Source of the DNA: Casuarina equisetifolia
Lineage: Eukaryota; Streptophyta; Magnoliopsida; Fagales; Casuarinaceae
DNA length: 64,000 nt
Assembly (NCBI GenBank): GCA_028551475.1
Contig: CM052360.1
Coordinates: 11,768,501-11,832,500, forward strand
Reading direction: 5' to 3'
The notes under the pieces were generated by a model. The model was not told the DNA's origin and made no database searches. It worked only from the letters and a program-made list of their open reading frames with translations. Position numbers and translations under genes: made by a program. Shown in pieces: positions 44,701 through 56,564 of this stretch (the first letter of the stretch is position 1; every line of letters begins with the position of its first letter).

Positions 44701-47165
44701 TTCCACCCTCTTCTCTTTTAACATAACCAATTGAAGTCTACTTTACTTTAAAGCTAGGAGAAAACCCCCTTTTACACTTTTCAACTCCTCCTCAAGGAGT
44801 TAAATGGTCCACGATTACAATGATAAGGTTGAACCAACCTTAGTACATTAGCAAGTCCTCAAATATATAAGATTTGTGAGGAGTATTGCTTATCAAAGAG
44901 CTAATTAAAGATATACAAACTCAATTCAAGCTCTAACCATAAAACTCCCAATTATCACAAAGTTAAGGTTTCGGATTTACAAAGGAGTTTATGTGCAAAT
45001 AATAATCAAAGTTTAATTAACATATAAACAACTTAATCTAATAGTGAATATTCACAAGAATATTAGTGTGTAAGAATATCACCAAAGATTCAAACTTCCT
45101 TTACAGATCGATGAAGAATGTTGTGAGTGTATGATCTTTCACAAGTTTCAATGTATTTTTAATTTCTTAACAAAATCTCATCCAACACACGCTTTAAAGA
45201 ACTCCTAAGAACATCTCTTTAGAGAAGATATAAAGCATATTAGCTTTCTAGGGTTTCTGCTTAAACCTAAGATGCCCAGTGCAATTTTTCGGTTGAGACT
45301 TGATAAAAGCTTTATCAAACAACAATGCGAATGGTGATTAATGATCTTTATAGCCATTCTAACAACACCATCAATTTAGATTTCTTCCTGTTGGAGAATC
45401 AATGATAGAGAGAGGTGGGAGAGCAACTTAGTGATTTGGGGTTAGGGCTTTTCTCCTTGTGATCATTTAAAAGAGTTTCTATTAAGTGAAACGGTTGTGT
45501 TTTACACCTAAGTGAAACAGTGTCACATGCTTTGGATTAAGACATTAGGCAAGCTGAGTCTTATGGGCTTAGTTTGTAGGCTTAGGTTGTAGCCTGAGCT
45601 TGTAGGCTTATTCCTATGGACTTGATCCAATTAATAAATATCCTTACTTAAGCTTGAACTAGCTAAGTAAATAGCCTTGCTTGGGTTTTCTTTAAACTAA
45701 GTAAAACCAAGTATTATGATTTTGATTTTGGTCTTCATAATATGATTTTTGATTCACATGTATCTACAAGTACATAAATCCAAGTATCATTTTTCTTTAA
45801 ATAATCAAATATCCCTTTAGCTTTTTTTCATACTAATATTTCTCAAGGCATTGTATGAAGTTAATTTGTGAAGGAATGTAGGAACTTGGCTACTTTATAA
45901 TATCATTTGTTGATATTATAATTTGCATACCTTTTACTTCCTTAATGTTCAATAATGCACATAATCATATGAAAAACATTTATACAAATATTATATGTAA
46001 CCAACAATTTGTCACAACAAAACACACATTTTTTCAACAATTCAAGCTATATGGTTGAAGAATCTTATAAAGTTATTGACTACTCTTGACTTCGTTGAAA
46101 AGCTCATTTAAATGTATTGTGACAGTTATTCTATTGTGTCATTTATCAATGACAACAAAAGTATTGAAGGGGCCAAAATATAGAAATTAAATTTATGACT
46201 GTCAAAGAGAGAGTGAAGAGTGGTGAAGTGACTATGGAGCACATTAGAACAGATGCTATGTTAGTTAACCTATTTACTAAAAGGTTGAACCCTTCTATGT
46301 TACAAAGGCATGTTGATTGTATGGGTCTTGTTTATTCTTTTTATGCCTTAACTTAGTGGGAGCTTTTGCTCCTTATTTGATACTTTGGGTCAGTTGGAGC
46401 TTTTGCTCACCTATTCATTATGTACTAATACTACATTTGTTTGTTTGCTATTATGTAAACCTTGTTTCATGTATATACATCTTTATTACCTATTTATTGT
46501 TTGATTCACATATAATTGTTTAAAATAGGTTGTAAAGTCGTAGGTGTTATGAGACCCTAAGCATTTTGGCTAGGGCATATAATTATTGGCCATATGATAA
46601 TGTCTTGTAGCACATATATCTGTTTATACTCGAGAAAATCATACAAGACATTTATATTCTCCTAGAATGGTTTGTCAATGATGTCTTGTCACTTTGGGGA
46701 TGTCCTTCTGGGATGGTTAGTCGATGACGTTTGTCATCAGAGGTGATATTCCTTATGAAGATTTTTTCGGTGACATTGGTCATGAGGAGAATATGACTAA
46801 TTAAGATAGTAATACAACATTCCTTTATAGTGTTACTTGTCTACCACACTATCATATTAGGTCTATGTCTGTAGAGTGGAAGGCTCATGTGATTGTGGTG
46901 GGGGTTGTGTCTTTAAATGGCATAGTTGTAGCTATTATCCAGGGTTTGAGCCTTTATGTGATAAGATCATCAATAAGGGTTTTGTTCTATACTTTCGGAA
47001 CCGGCATAAAATAAATGTTTTAAAACTATTTTCATCTATATGAAATCTACTAGTAGTATTATTAGTTTTATGATCATTGCTATAGCCTAAGTGAGAGATT
47101 GTTGGCTCTTTGTATGAGTCCATGTAATGTGGACTTATATCAATGATGCATAAACTAATATTCTC
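38775..47165 (+). mobile_element. degraded Copia retrotransposon (TNT1/Tork-like), interrupted by a solo LTR
   Basis: The 5' end TGTTGCTCATTGTATGAATC (38775) matches the 3' LTR start TGTTGGCTCTTTGTATGAGTC (47100), which follows the polypurine-like AAGTGAGAGAT; similarity between the two LTRs is lost after about 65 bases. Gag is 40951-41440. A zinc knuckle CFYCRLKRHKKLDC lies at about 41610. Protease and pre-integrase sequence (LWHKRLCHISR) follow to 42200, and the integrase core 42360-42960 (FITFIDDFSHFGYVYLIKKK, GVAERRNK). RT is 43380-44000 (PVGYKWVFKTKKD, HKMDIRTTFLNG). RNase H is split: 44330-44507 and 46045-46330 (AIWLKNLI, then VKSGEVTMEHIRTDAM). Many stops are present. 39700-40900 is leader without coding content. 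Confidence 0.88.
44503..46044 (-). mobile_element. Sirevirus-like Copia solo LTR (family B, copy 2) with target duplication ATTCA
   Basis: The LTR runs 44508-46039 (1532 bp) and read on + begins TGTAAGGTTTTATAAC and ends TTTCAACA. It is flanked by ATTCA (44503-44507 and 46040-46044). Removing it and one repeat rejoins the host RNase H in frame (…CYDVVIH then AIWLKNLI…). It is related to 11418-13631 and 59808-62790 through the GGGGGAGTTGAATTGC region and overall layout. Orientation is assigned by analogy to the 59.8-kb copy. Confidence 0.9.
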
Positions 47166-47810
47166 TACTGTGACAAGTGTGGTGTCATTTTGTTAGTCCA
47201 TTCTAATTCTACACATTCATTTTATATCACCCTTGTCGTAGATATGGTATTGGCTAATATGGGCCTTTGTCCATTTATAGACTTTGATGAGTGAGACTAT
47301 ATGTATGGACACAATTATAGGCTAAGTTCCCCTTTTAGCTCTCTAACTATGTATACTAAGCTTTATTGCAGGAAGAATTATGGAGATAATGATGATTGTT
47401 GTTGACTTGTGCATTTGGATGTGCAAAATTCCCCACAAGACATTTTGACACATTATCTCTTAAAGCTTTCTCTTGCCTTAATAAGATGACTCACCCACTT
47501 CACACGGAAAGAAGGGAAAAAGACAGCAACTTAACACTACTCAATTGAGAGAGAGAAAGCACACAGACAGTCCGGTTCTCGCCTTCTTCCACAATTTTTT
47601 GGCTGCGTCAAGCTAGTTTTAGGAAAGAATAAAGGGGAAGACTTACCCTAAAGTTCCTAGCTTGGAACTTCAAGATCATGGAAAAATACGGTTTGTATTT
47701 TAAGCTCATTTTTAGTTCTTACATGAAACCCACAATTTCTCTATGATTGATGTTCGAACCCTCTTGAAAACCTCGTTTGAGCCTAGATTTTCTAATAGAG
47801 TAATGTTGCC
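47166..47810. other. spacer between Copia element and CDK5RAP1 retrocopy
   Basis: No protein recognised. GAGAGAGAAAGCACACAGACAG around 47545 and the following stretch could be the old 5' leader of the retrocopy, but this cannot be shown here. Confidence 0.3.
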
Positions 47811-48627
47811 ATGGGAAGATCGACCTCCTTGCACCCTCCAAAAGTAATGGTGTTGGGATGTATGGCTGAAAGGTTAAAGGGAAAGATACTTTATGTGGAC
47901 AAAATGATTGATGTGGCCTATGGACCATATGCTTACAGAGACTTGCCACAATTGTTAGAAGAAGTGGACTATGGTCAAAAGGGTATCAACACACTTCTTT
48001 CGCTGGAAGAGACTTATGCTCATATTACGCCTATTCGAATCTCCAAAATTTTAGTTACTGCTTTCGTCTCTTTGGTGAGAGGCTGCAATAGTATGTGCTC
48101 ATTTTGCATTGTTCCTTTTACTATAGGTAGGGAGCAGTCATGTCCTGTGGAATCAATAGTAAAGAAGGTCGGGGAGTTCTTGAAAGAAAGTGTGAAAGAG
48201 GTAACATTTCTCGGCCAGAATATAAACAGCAATAATGATACTTCTAGAGATGAAAAGAAGTTAAGCCAGGAACTAATTGGAGACTTGGTGAAGTTTTTCC
48301 AGCAAGTGCAAGCTCAAAAAAATGGGTTTATGTTTTTCTGATCTTTTAGATCATCTTCAGAATTTCCTGAGATGCGGTTCAGGTACACATTCCCATATCC
48401 TAAAGATTTCCCTGATGAGTTACTCTATTTAATAAGAGTCTGGCATAATATTTGCAAATATTATACCTACACAAGGTGGGAATAGCAAGGTACTTGAAAG
48501 AATGCGTTGGGAATATACCCGAGAGGCATACTTAGATCTTGTGCAAAAGACACGAAGAATTATTCCAGATGCGGGAATAAACAGTGATTTCATTTGTAGG
48601 CTTTGTGGAGAAATGAATGAATGAAGG
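47811..48627 (+). pseudogene. CDK5RAP1/MiaB-type tRNA methylthiotransferase retrocopy
   Basis: An open frame 47811-48341 reads [40 protein letters not shown], then the radical-SAM cysteine cluster [15 protein letters not shown] (CxxxCxxC kept), [12 protein letters not shown] and [13 protein letters not shown]. After a stop the match continues in other frames: [33 protein letters not shown], then [20 protein letters not shown] and [20 protein letters not shown], ending at TGA 48625. The parent enzyme adds a methylthio group to isopentenyl-adenosine in organellar tRNA. Here the N-terminal domain start and the C-terminal TRAM domain are missing, no introns are seen across more than 250 codons, and frames are broken, so it is a processed pseudogene. 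Confidence 0.85.
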
Positions 48628-48673
48628 GGAATATTTTCTGGGTTGTTTGAGAAGGAAGATGAAGTAAGGTGGA

Positions 48674-49025
48674 GTTCTATGCTGATATCTTCAACGAAAG
48701 ATTGTCTGGGTCCGGGGAATTGGATTAGTTTGCGATGCAGAGAGATAGATATTGGACTATTTCACTTTTGCCATGGTCCTCAAAGCTAAAAGTGCTCATT
48801 TCTTCCAACAAGACCTTTCATACTTCTCAAGCGACCCTTAGCTTTTGAAATAGTTCTATGCTTATATCTTCAACGAAAGATTGTCTGGGTCCAGGGAATT
48901 GAATTAGTTTGCGATGCAGAGAGATCAGATATTGGACTATTTCACTTTTGCCATGGTCCTCAAAGCTAAAAAGTGCTCATTTCTTCCAACGAGACCTTTC
49001 ATACTTCTCAAGCGTCTCTTAGCAT
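48674..49025. repeat. 179-bp tandem duplication
   Basis: 48674-48852 and 48853-49025 are near-identical (GTTCTATGCT.ATATCTTCAA, GAAAGATTGTCTGGGTCC, TTGCCATGGTCCTCAAAGCT). The second unit continues into the Gypsy-like stretch. Confidence 0.85.
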
Positions 49026-49507
49026 GTGAAAAGAGTCAGGTCCATTGGAGTATGTGGAATATGGGAAGGATTTCTTTTCCATTGACACATGGTGTGAAGA
49101 TGCTGAGGATATTTGCACCTATTTTCCAGACCTTGCGGACAAGGTCTTTTTGGACGGGGAAGGTATGTTACGTGTTGATTACACGTAACCATCTGCCTAG
49201 CCAAGGTGCGGCCATTAGTGGGGGTGGAGTTGTGGCGGTTTTGCTCACTGAGGGTGTAAGCAGGAGAGGTTTACCGTTACAACGGCATGGGAATGGACTT
49301 TAGCATGGATCTTAATGGCATGCGTGAAGTTTTGCTGCCAGGGGAAGCAAGACTAACGTTGGCTAAGTTAGCGTCGAAATAAATAGTCTTTGGTGTCTGG
49401 TAAATAATTGCCTATGTTTATATTCTTTGTTATTTGGCTGCTTTTTACGAGTTATATTGTTTTGAATGCAAATCTTGAGGACAAGTTTTGTTTAGAGGGA
49501 GATGAAA
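49026..49507 (+). mobile_element. probable Gypsy pol 3' end (chromodomain-like tail)
   Basis: In one frame from about 49048 the sequence reads EYVEYGKDFFSIDTWCEDAE then DICTYFPDLADKVFLDGEG. This resembles the end of plant Gypsy polyproteins, where a WED…FP…LEDKV…G motif closes the chromodomain region. A second such tail phrase (NLEDKF.LEGDE-like) occurs just before the LTR at 49475-49507. Frames are broken. Assignment rests on short motifs. Confidence 0.4.
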
Positions 49508-49934
49508 TGTTACAAGCCTAAGTTTAAGCCTATTATAAGGCTAGGTCTAGAGCAATGGTAGGCCTATGGTTGAGTCAGGCCCATGTTAGTATTGTAATAT
49601 AAATGCTAAACAATGTAACATGAATAATATATGTTCGGACATGAGTCTCCACGCTCGCAGCTAATGTAGCAACACTATTGTCAGCTTCCCACTCATCCCC
49701 GATAGAGAAGTCAGAGGAGACTTGCACCGCTGCTCTATAGTTTGTAGCTGCAAAATGCTCCTAGCACACGACAGTGACAAGGGCAGTGTTGGTGTTTTCC
49801 ATTTTATATTTGTATAGGATTACAATTCACTTTGTAATGATTTGAGAATAATTTCTCTGGAGAACACTCTTGTATTTGGTTTACTTGTTAATGAAATGTT
49901 GCAAGATTTATCCATTCATTGTTTTCCTCTTACA
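49508..49934 (+). mobile_element. LTR (about 427 bp) followed by a primer-binding-like site
   Basis: A purine-rich GAGGGAGATGAAA precedes TGTTACAAGCC, as expected upstream of a 3' LTR. The segment ends CTTACA and is followed after a short spacer by CGGTATTTGTGCCCAGG (about 49943-49959), which resembles a worn TGGTATCAGAGCCAGG primer site. Signals proper to both a 3' and a 5' LTR therefore flank the same LTR. Confidence 0.5.
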
Positions 49935-50084
49935 TTTTGACACGGTATTTGTGCCCAGGTTGTGAGAAGTCACCGTTTTCTCCATTGAAGGAGGATGATG
50001 GCATAAGAAAACCTGAAGGGAAAGTTGCAGATTCATTCATTAGATATTGTTCGCATTACATTGTTTAGCATTTATTTATTTATT

Positions 50085-50290
50085 TATTTCTCTTTTTTTT
50101 CTCTACCCGCGGCGCTCTCCTTTTTCCTCTCTCTTCCCCTTTCGGGGCGCCCCTTCTCTTTTGCCCTTTCTCTCCTTTTATCTCGTGCGGGGCGCTCCAC
50201 TTTCTCCTTCCTTTTCTCTCGGGCGCCCTATTTTCGTGGCCGTTTCTCTCCTATTTTCTTTGTAAATGTCTTTTCCTTCCTTTCTTTTCG
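50085..50290. repeat. pyrimidine-rich low-complexity stretch with GGGCGCC words
   Basis: About 200 bases of C/T-rich sequence on + (TTTCTCTC, CTTTCTCTCC) are punctuated by repeated GGGGCGC or GGGCGCCC words. Open frames through it (50025-50348 and overlapping) are compositional and not believed. Confidence 0.6.
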
Positions 50291-50959
50291 CGTACTAAAC
50301 GGCTTCGTCTCGCTGACTAGGACATTTCCTGTTTCTCCAAGCGCGTAAGATTTTAACTTAGTCTCACATGCACTTTTGTCAAATTCAAAAGGTCTTGTCA
50401 CTTGGTTCCCGTATTATACTTGAAGGCCCCGCCGTTTCTTACTATTTAGGATCTCATATAATATTTTTTAGTGCAATACTAAATCTGATGCTCCTGAGGC
50501 AGACTAAGTTATACATACAATGGAATGTAAAACTCTACAACATGACTTGCAGCTCATATTAGCTATAATGGAATGTATTAGTAATAGAACGGGTGAAATA
50601 TTTAATATTACTTACATTTTATTTAAAAAAAATACGTTTAAATTGAAATGTATATTTTTTGTAATTAATTTAAAAAATTGAATTTTTTATCTGTTGATAA
50701 ATCAGGTTCCAAGCGTTAATGTTCTATCCTTAGAAAAGGATGAATATTTTTCATTTTTTATGTAAAACATATGAATAGTTTATATTTTCCACTGGCGCCT
50801 CAGGATGACATTGCACGCGCGGGACTGGTGGAGTGGTTGGTAGCTTATTGTTCCTTTTTCCTGGTTTGCGCCTTTTATAGTTCGCCCGGCCTGACAACCT
50901 TGTTTCGTCCGTCCATCAAGGAGAAAGACTATTTTCTTAGTATACTCTCTCTCTCGCAG

Positions 50960-51305
50960 TATCTCCAGAGTTTCATTCAAGAATCCAACAGGAGAGAAGA
51001 GGAAAGAGAAGGGATTCTTGCCGTCTCTTGAGGTTCATTCAAGAATCCAACAAGAAGAAAGAGGAAAGAGAATTTTGAGTGCTCGGTATTCTCTCTCTCT
51101 CTCCCTTTTTAAGAATTACATTCAGTACAGATAGATCTTAAGATCTATGGCATTGCTTTAAGCCTTTTTGAGAGTTTAAACACTCAAACACATACTTAGG
51201 TACGAGACCCATAGTTTCATCCAAAGGAATCAGCAAGAAGTGAAAGGATTTCTCATTGCTTGCCATCTCCTAAGGTATTTCTCTCTCTCTCTCTCTCTCT
51301 CTCCA
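50960..51305 (+). repeat. direct repeat pair and CT microsatellites upstream of the hAT-derived gene
   Basis: TTCATTCAAGAATCCAACA followed by GAAGAGGAAAGAGA occurs at about 50973 and again at about 51033. (CT)n runs follow at about 51090 and 51275-51303. Such CT-rich tracts are common in plant 5' leaders, so this may be leader or promoter sequence of the gene at 52331, but no transcription start can be placed. Confidence 0.5.
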
Positions 51306-52330
51306 CTGTTTACGAGTCCACTTTCAAAATGAATCTTATGTTTACTTTTACCAAACCGCTTTTAGAGGTGTTGGTTTTTGTCCTTTCTTTTAAGAAAAAT
51401 TATTACAATTTGGAAAATGATTGTAATTTTTAAGGAATTAATTTTACTTTATTAAGGAATATAATGATAATTTTGATTAATGAAGGAATTTTTTCTTTTT
51501 CTAAAGTTAGATTGTGAGAAGGATATGTATTATTAGATTATAGTTTTTTTCTTGTCCATAACAATATGCAACTTATAAATATTCCCCTCATCAAATATAT
51601 TAAAAGTATATAAATTAGTTGGTAATAGTGAATATAGAAATTTTATTTTCTTAGTTTCTTTTGCATTAGTTCGTTTTGTCAGTGCATGCCACGTGGTAGG
51701 TGTCCAGTGGGTGACTAACAAACCCGCTTTGCTAGGTCATTATTAAAGAATATGGTCATTATTATACTACTATGTTATTGCTATTTCTAACTTAAACTTG
51801 ATACTAATTTATCTAGGTGTGTATACAAAAAAATTTGTGAGTTATACCATGGAGTTTTATAGGTCTTGACTTCCATATATGTATACTTCTTAATACTTTT
51901 GGTTCTAGTATGCATTTAAATAAAATAGAGACAGATGATTTCATAACCTTTTCTAATCTACAATGGCATTTTATTAAATTAAAATAATTAAACTTTGCAA
52001 CATTATTACACTTGATAATTAGATAGTTTAAACTTAAAGGGAGATTGAGATTAAGAGAGCTTTCTTAACTTCTCTAATTTTTATTAAATTTAGAAAGCAA
52101 AGAATTGAAGAAGCTTGAAGTGAAAAAATGCAGATAATCCCAACTTACAGTATTATGCTTATGTTAGGTCTTGTGGCCACACACCATGCTTATCAAGACA
52201 TGATGTTTGTCATATCATGTATTATGATGATGGGTTTCCTTTGTGCTTTTCTTGTGTTCTTTTTTTAATTGATTTTATTTGTCTTCTTATAGTTTCATGT
52301 GATTTATTTAATCCAGAAAGAAGATTGAAC

Positions 52331-54137
52331 ATGGGTAGAAAGAAAGATCAAGTTTGGGCTCACGTAATGAACTTAGACAATGGTCGTTGGTTATGCCAAT
52401 TTTGCAATAAGGAATTTTCAGGTGGTGCTACGAGAATTAAAGCACATTTATTTGGGTATAAACGCCGTGGTATAGGAATTTGTCCAAATGCATCTCGGCT
52501 CAGAGCACATAAGGGAACTCACACTAGGAGTGCTACAATTGTGACAAGATCAAATAGTAGTCTGAACGGTGAAAGTAGTTCGGGTTCCTCATCAAATCAA
52601 ATGTTGAATTGTGAAATAAATGATGAGACTGAAGTAAATATGCCCTCCATCATAGACAAAGGTTACCCTGATGCTACAGAGTCAACCGATTTACTTCATT
52701 TCCAAGATTCCAATCATGAACTGCCAGATTCTTTTACAAACATAAAAGAAGCTGTGGAGTATTACGAGAATGCCATATTGTCTTCAGATGGAATAGGCTG
52801 TACTTTGATATATTCAAGATATCGCTCTAAGAATGACATCTTTGCATGGACACCAAATGGAATGGTGCACCTGACGTCATGCTCATTCAGAGATGATAAA
52901 GTAAATACCGTCTCTTCCGTCATAGAGATGATTGGGGCTACAAGGGTCGTACAATTTGTTTTTTGGACTAAGGAAATTGAAATAAGGGCTATGCTTTGCC
53001 GCAAGTATCCTCATATTTGCCATACCCCATGTGCTGCTAGTGCGATTCGCAACCTGTTGGAGAAAGCATGCGAAGTTCCTGTGGTGTATGATGTCGTGAG
53101 AGTAGCAAATTTCATTGATCATTTTATTTGCGAGCAGAAAATAAACGTGGGCGGAAGAGAAATGCAGTACAAAATGAGAAAGTCGACCATTTGCCGAATT
53201 TATAAACTCATTTCACTTTTAGAAATTGAAAGTGAATTGCAAGATTTGCCAGTTGAAAAACGTAAGCTTTCTAGCATTGAGGAGATTGAAAATTTTGGGG
53301 GTGCAGACTTTTTTCATTTTATCATTCATCACAGAGAATTTTGGAGCCAAGTAAAAATGGTAGCAAGTATTATACAGCCACTATTCAAAGCTCTTTTCCT
53401 AACATATGGTGATGGCTCATCATCGAGAAATCTATATGAGGCAATCAAAAAAGTAGAAGATGCAGTAGCAGAATGCCGTGAAAAAGATCACATTCTTGGT
53501 GAGGTGCAACAGATTTTGCATAAATATAGAGATTATATTATCCATCCAATACATGCAGCTGCTGCCTTTTTAAATCCTGTTTACATGTTTAAAAACAAAT
53601 TGAAGGTGAGTGCTGAAATGATGAATGGTATAAAATTTGTTCTTGAAAATCTAGTTAGGGAGGATGAGAAGGATGCTTTCATTGACCAAGCAGCTCAGTA
53701 CTCCCTGATACTGTCAAGCATGCTCCAAGATGAAGGCATGACAACTTCGGAAGAAGTATCCAATCCTCGTGAGTACCATGACTCCTATTTTTTCTTTTTC
53801 TTTTTGTAAATTAAGATATCATTTTATTTGTTTGAATGGTGTAGGAACTTGGTGGGAGCATTATGGTAGTGACCTTTACGTGCTAAAAAAATATGCCGTT
53901 TGGATCTTGAGCCAATCTTGTGGGTCTTTATTATGCCAGCGGTATCAGTTGTGTGAAGAAGATTGTGAAGGTGGGATTAATATGAGGTTGATGGAAAGGT
54001 TTAAAGCTTCACAAACACACATGCCAAAGTCAATCATTCTTGACGATCTTGAACTTATTCATGATGGGATTCCTCCTGAATATTTCAATGACGAAGAAGA
54101 AGAAGAAGAAGAAGATTATGTATGCAATATTGATTGA
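52331..54137 (+). CDS. hAT transposase-derived BED zinc-finger protein (catalytically degraded)
   Basis: Exon 1 is 52331-53768, the intron 53769-53844 (GTGAGT…GTGTAG, phase 1), exon 2 53845-54137; 576 aa. The start MGRKKDQVWAHV is the usual beginning of plant hAT BED proteins; an upstream in-frame ATG at 52217 adds a hydrophobic stretch and is less likely. The BED finger has Cys22, Cys25, His39 and Cys51. The RNase H-like region is recognisable (YRSKNDIFAWTPNGMVHL, CHTPCAASAIRNLLE), but the position of the usual ITDNA catalytic Asp reads FVFWTKE. After the intron come TWWEHYGSD and LKKYAVWILSQSCGSLLCQR, the dimerisation region, then an acidic tail. The uninterrupted frame despite lost chemistry fits a domesticated DNA-binding protein, or a recently dead element. 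Confidence 0.75.
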
Positions 54138-56560
54138 ATTGAGGAAACACTAGGTACCAAATTGGATGATCCAACTCATTCGTGATTGGATGTGTAGCTC
54201 AAAAGCTTGGAGATTAATGAGCATTATGTTTTTCTTTTCAGCATTAATTATGATCTAATTAATGTCTTTTTGTTTCATAATGTTTAGGGATGCTTTTATA
54301 ACTTAATTTGATAAAATGCTGCTTTTAAATTCTATTTATATCATTTAATTAAAGAGCCCAATTCAAAGTTTAAAAACTTGGTTTTGTTACAATCTTCATA
54401 TTTAAGCTTCATTTCTTTTTATTTTAAAGAGAGATATCGTGACTATTACTTTATAAGCACAACACTTCTGCTTCCATCTCTGTCTTTCTACCAAGTCCTT
54501 GGACGCATAGCGAGAGGCATCCTCATTTCCCCTTCAGCACCCGCAAAACCATTTCTCCTTTTAATCTTGTTTCCATGCTTAAAATCAACAACAATCTTAC
54601 TGCAATCCGCATGCCCAAACCTCTGGCCTCCCAGTTCCTTCATTACCATATTTGTTGTTGGCATGAGTGCACTTAGAGGGTCAGTTCGACCACACCATTT
54701 TGTAAGTCAGCAATTACTTGCGCTTACAAAGTGCAAAATCAAGTAGTCCTCTTGCGAATCGTAGACTCGTAACTTTTAGATTTGACTATGGAAAGCGAAT
54801 CATACCTGAGAGATGCTCTTCCTTCGCTCACTTTCTATCTCATCGTATTTTCACTTGATATTTCAATAGTAAGTTAATAAAGCTCGGGACTTCTTAGTTT
54901 TAAATTTTTCACCCAAGTGTGTGACTTTATGTGTGCAAAAAAAAAAAAAAATCCTACATTTTGAAGTAACCTGTTAGTTCATCCAAATGTGTGAGGTCTT
55001 GTGCGTTAAAAAAAAATAACAAGAAAAAATTCTAAGCAATAAAGTTTGACAGTAATTTATTTTCAAAACAGCCTTATAAAGCAAAGCTATACCTCAGTTT
55101 CGGACCTCCAAAGATCAACGTCTGAAGGTTCTGTCTTAACTGATTCTCAATTCCATGCATACCTAAATTTCGTATGAGCGGTCTATAACCTGTTTCAGCC
55201 AATAAACCCAAAAAAGGGTCTCACCTATAGGCCCTCGTCTCCTTAGATATCCTCGACTTCAAGTACATTGAGTAATTGGGCATCTTTCCTCCAATAAACC
55301 CAAAAAAATGGTCTCATCTCTATGCCCTTATGTCCATAGACATCCTCGACTTCAAGTACATTGAGCAATCGGGAATCTTTCCTTTGTTATGATGATTCTG
55401 CTTCTGGACCAAACCAATCACGCCTTCTAGCAAGCACATTTAATTGGGCTAACTTATTTACGGGGACCCTTTTGCTGCCAAGTTCCTCTTTTTATCATTT
55501 TAGATCCTCTCTCAATGCTGCTTATGTTAAAACCATCTTTCCAAACTAGACCTTCTGGTTTTATGTCACTTGACATGTGGCAAAAAGTTTACAACATTAC
55601 GTTGCAATTAGTGCTGCAAAGACATTGACACAAGATCCCAAATCCAAAATCAACAATGTTTCCCTTAATGAGATATTCTTCCTAAAATTAACCACCTCCC
55701 CACCTCCTCCCCCAACCCAAAAAAGGAAAAACAAACAACTAAATAAAAAATAAAAAATAAAAAAATTAGTTGTTACCAATAGATATTACAATTTGAACAA
55801 CTCAAAGAATATGTTAAAAGCAAGGTGGAACTGAAGTAATTGAGAGTTTGAGTCTTTATCCCATATAAAGGAAAAAGGACAAAATGCAATTCACACACAA
55901 AAAGAAAAAGAAAAGTGAAAGGATAAACAAGGTGACAAGTTAAACACTTCTGTTGTGTTATAAACTTTAACAGTTATTAGACAACAAAGTCCCACATTAA
56001 AGAGAAAAGTACTTGTAATATGACTTATAAGCTTGGACAACTCATTTCCTCAATGAGGTCTTTTAAGGAAAGGTAAACTTGGATTTTCAAGATGATATCA
56101 AAGTTAGTCCTTCGTCTATGTGTTCTAATCCAAATCCCACAAATAGGCCAGTTCTTTGCTAGAAAAAAAATACCAAGCTTGGATTACAAGAGAATATTGA
56201 ATAACAAAGTCCCACATTGGTGGTCATGTTAGTGCAATTAAGTCTTTGTTTGTATCTACCAACCATGACTTCCTTATTTTAGTTGATGAAACTACTAGAG
56301 TTTTCAAGATTGTGGAGTAGAGTAAACAAATCAATTTTTCTATCCTTCAAGTACTTAAGTTAGTTTTGGGGTAGCAAAGGTTTCAAGTTACAAAGAAACA
56401 AATTGATCACTAACATTATATTCAAGCTCTTAAGGGTAATGTAAAGTTTCATTGTTATCATTGTTTCCAAATTATGCAGCTATTTTAGATAAATGGAATT
56501 ACAGCCTTTATATCTATAAACACTAGTTGGTTCATAAAAAAAAAATAAAAAAAAATAAAA
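54138..56560. other. spacer downstream of the hAT-derived gene
   Basis: No gene recognised. It holds a roughly 95-bp tandem pair at 55197-55385 (CCAATAAACCCAAAAAA, GGTCTCA, TCCTCGACTTCAAGTACATT) and A-rich runs near 54940 and 55740. Two CAAAGTCCCACATT words at about 55986 and 56204 suggest an unplaced LTR fragment. Confidence 0.4.
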
Positions 56561-56564
56561 ATAA

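Noticed and set aside
50025-50348. 107-codon and overlapping open frames
   Set aside because: They are a product of the pyrimidine-rich low-complexity stretch (Phe/Ser/Leu-rich in every frame).
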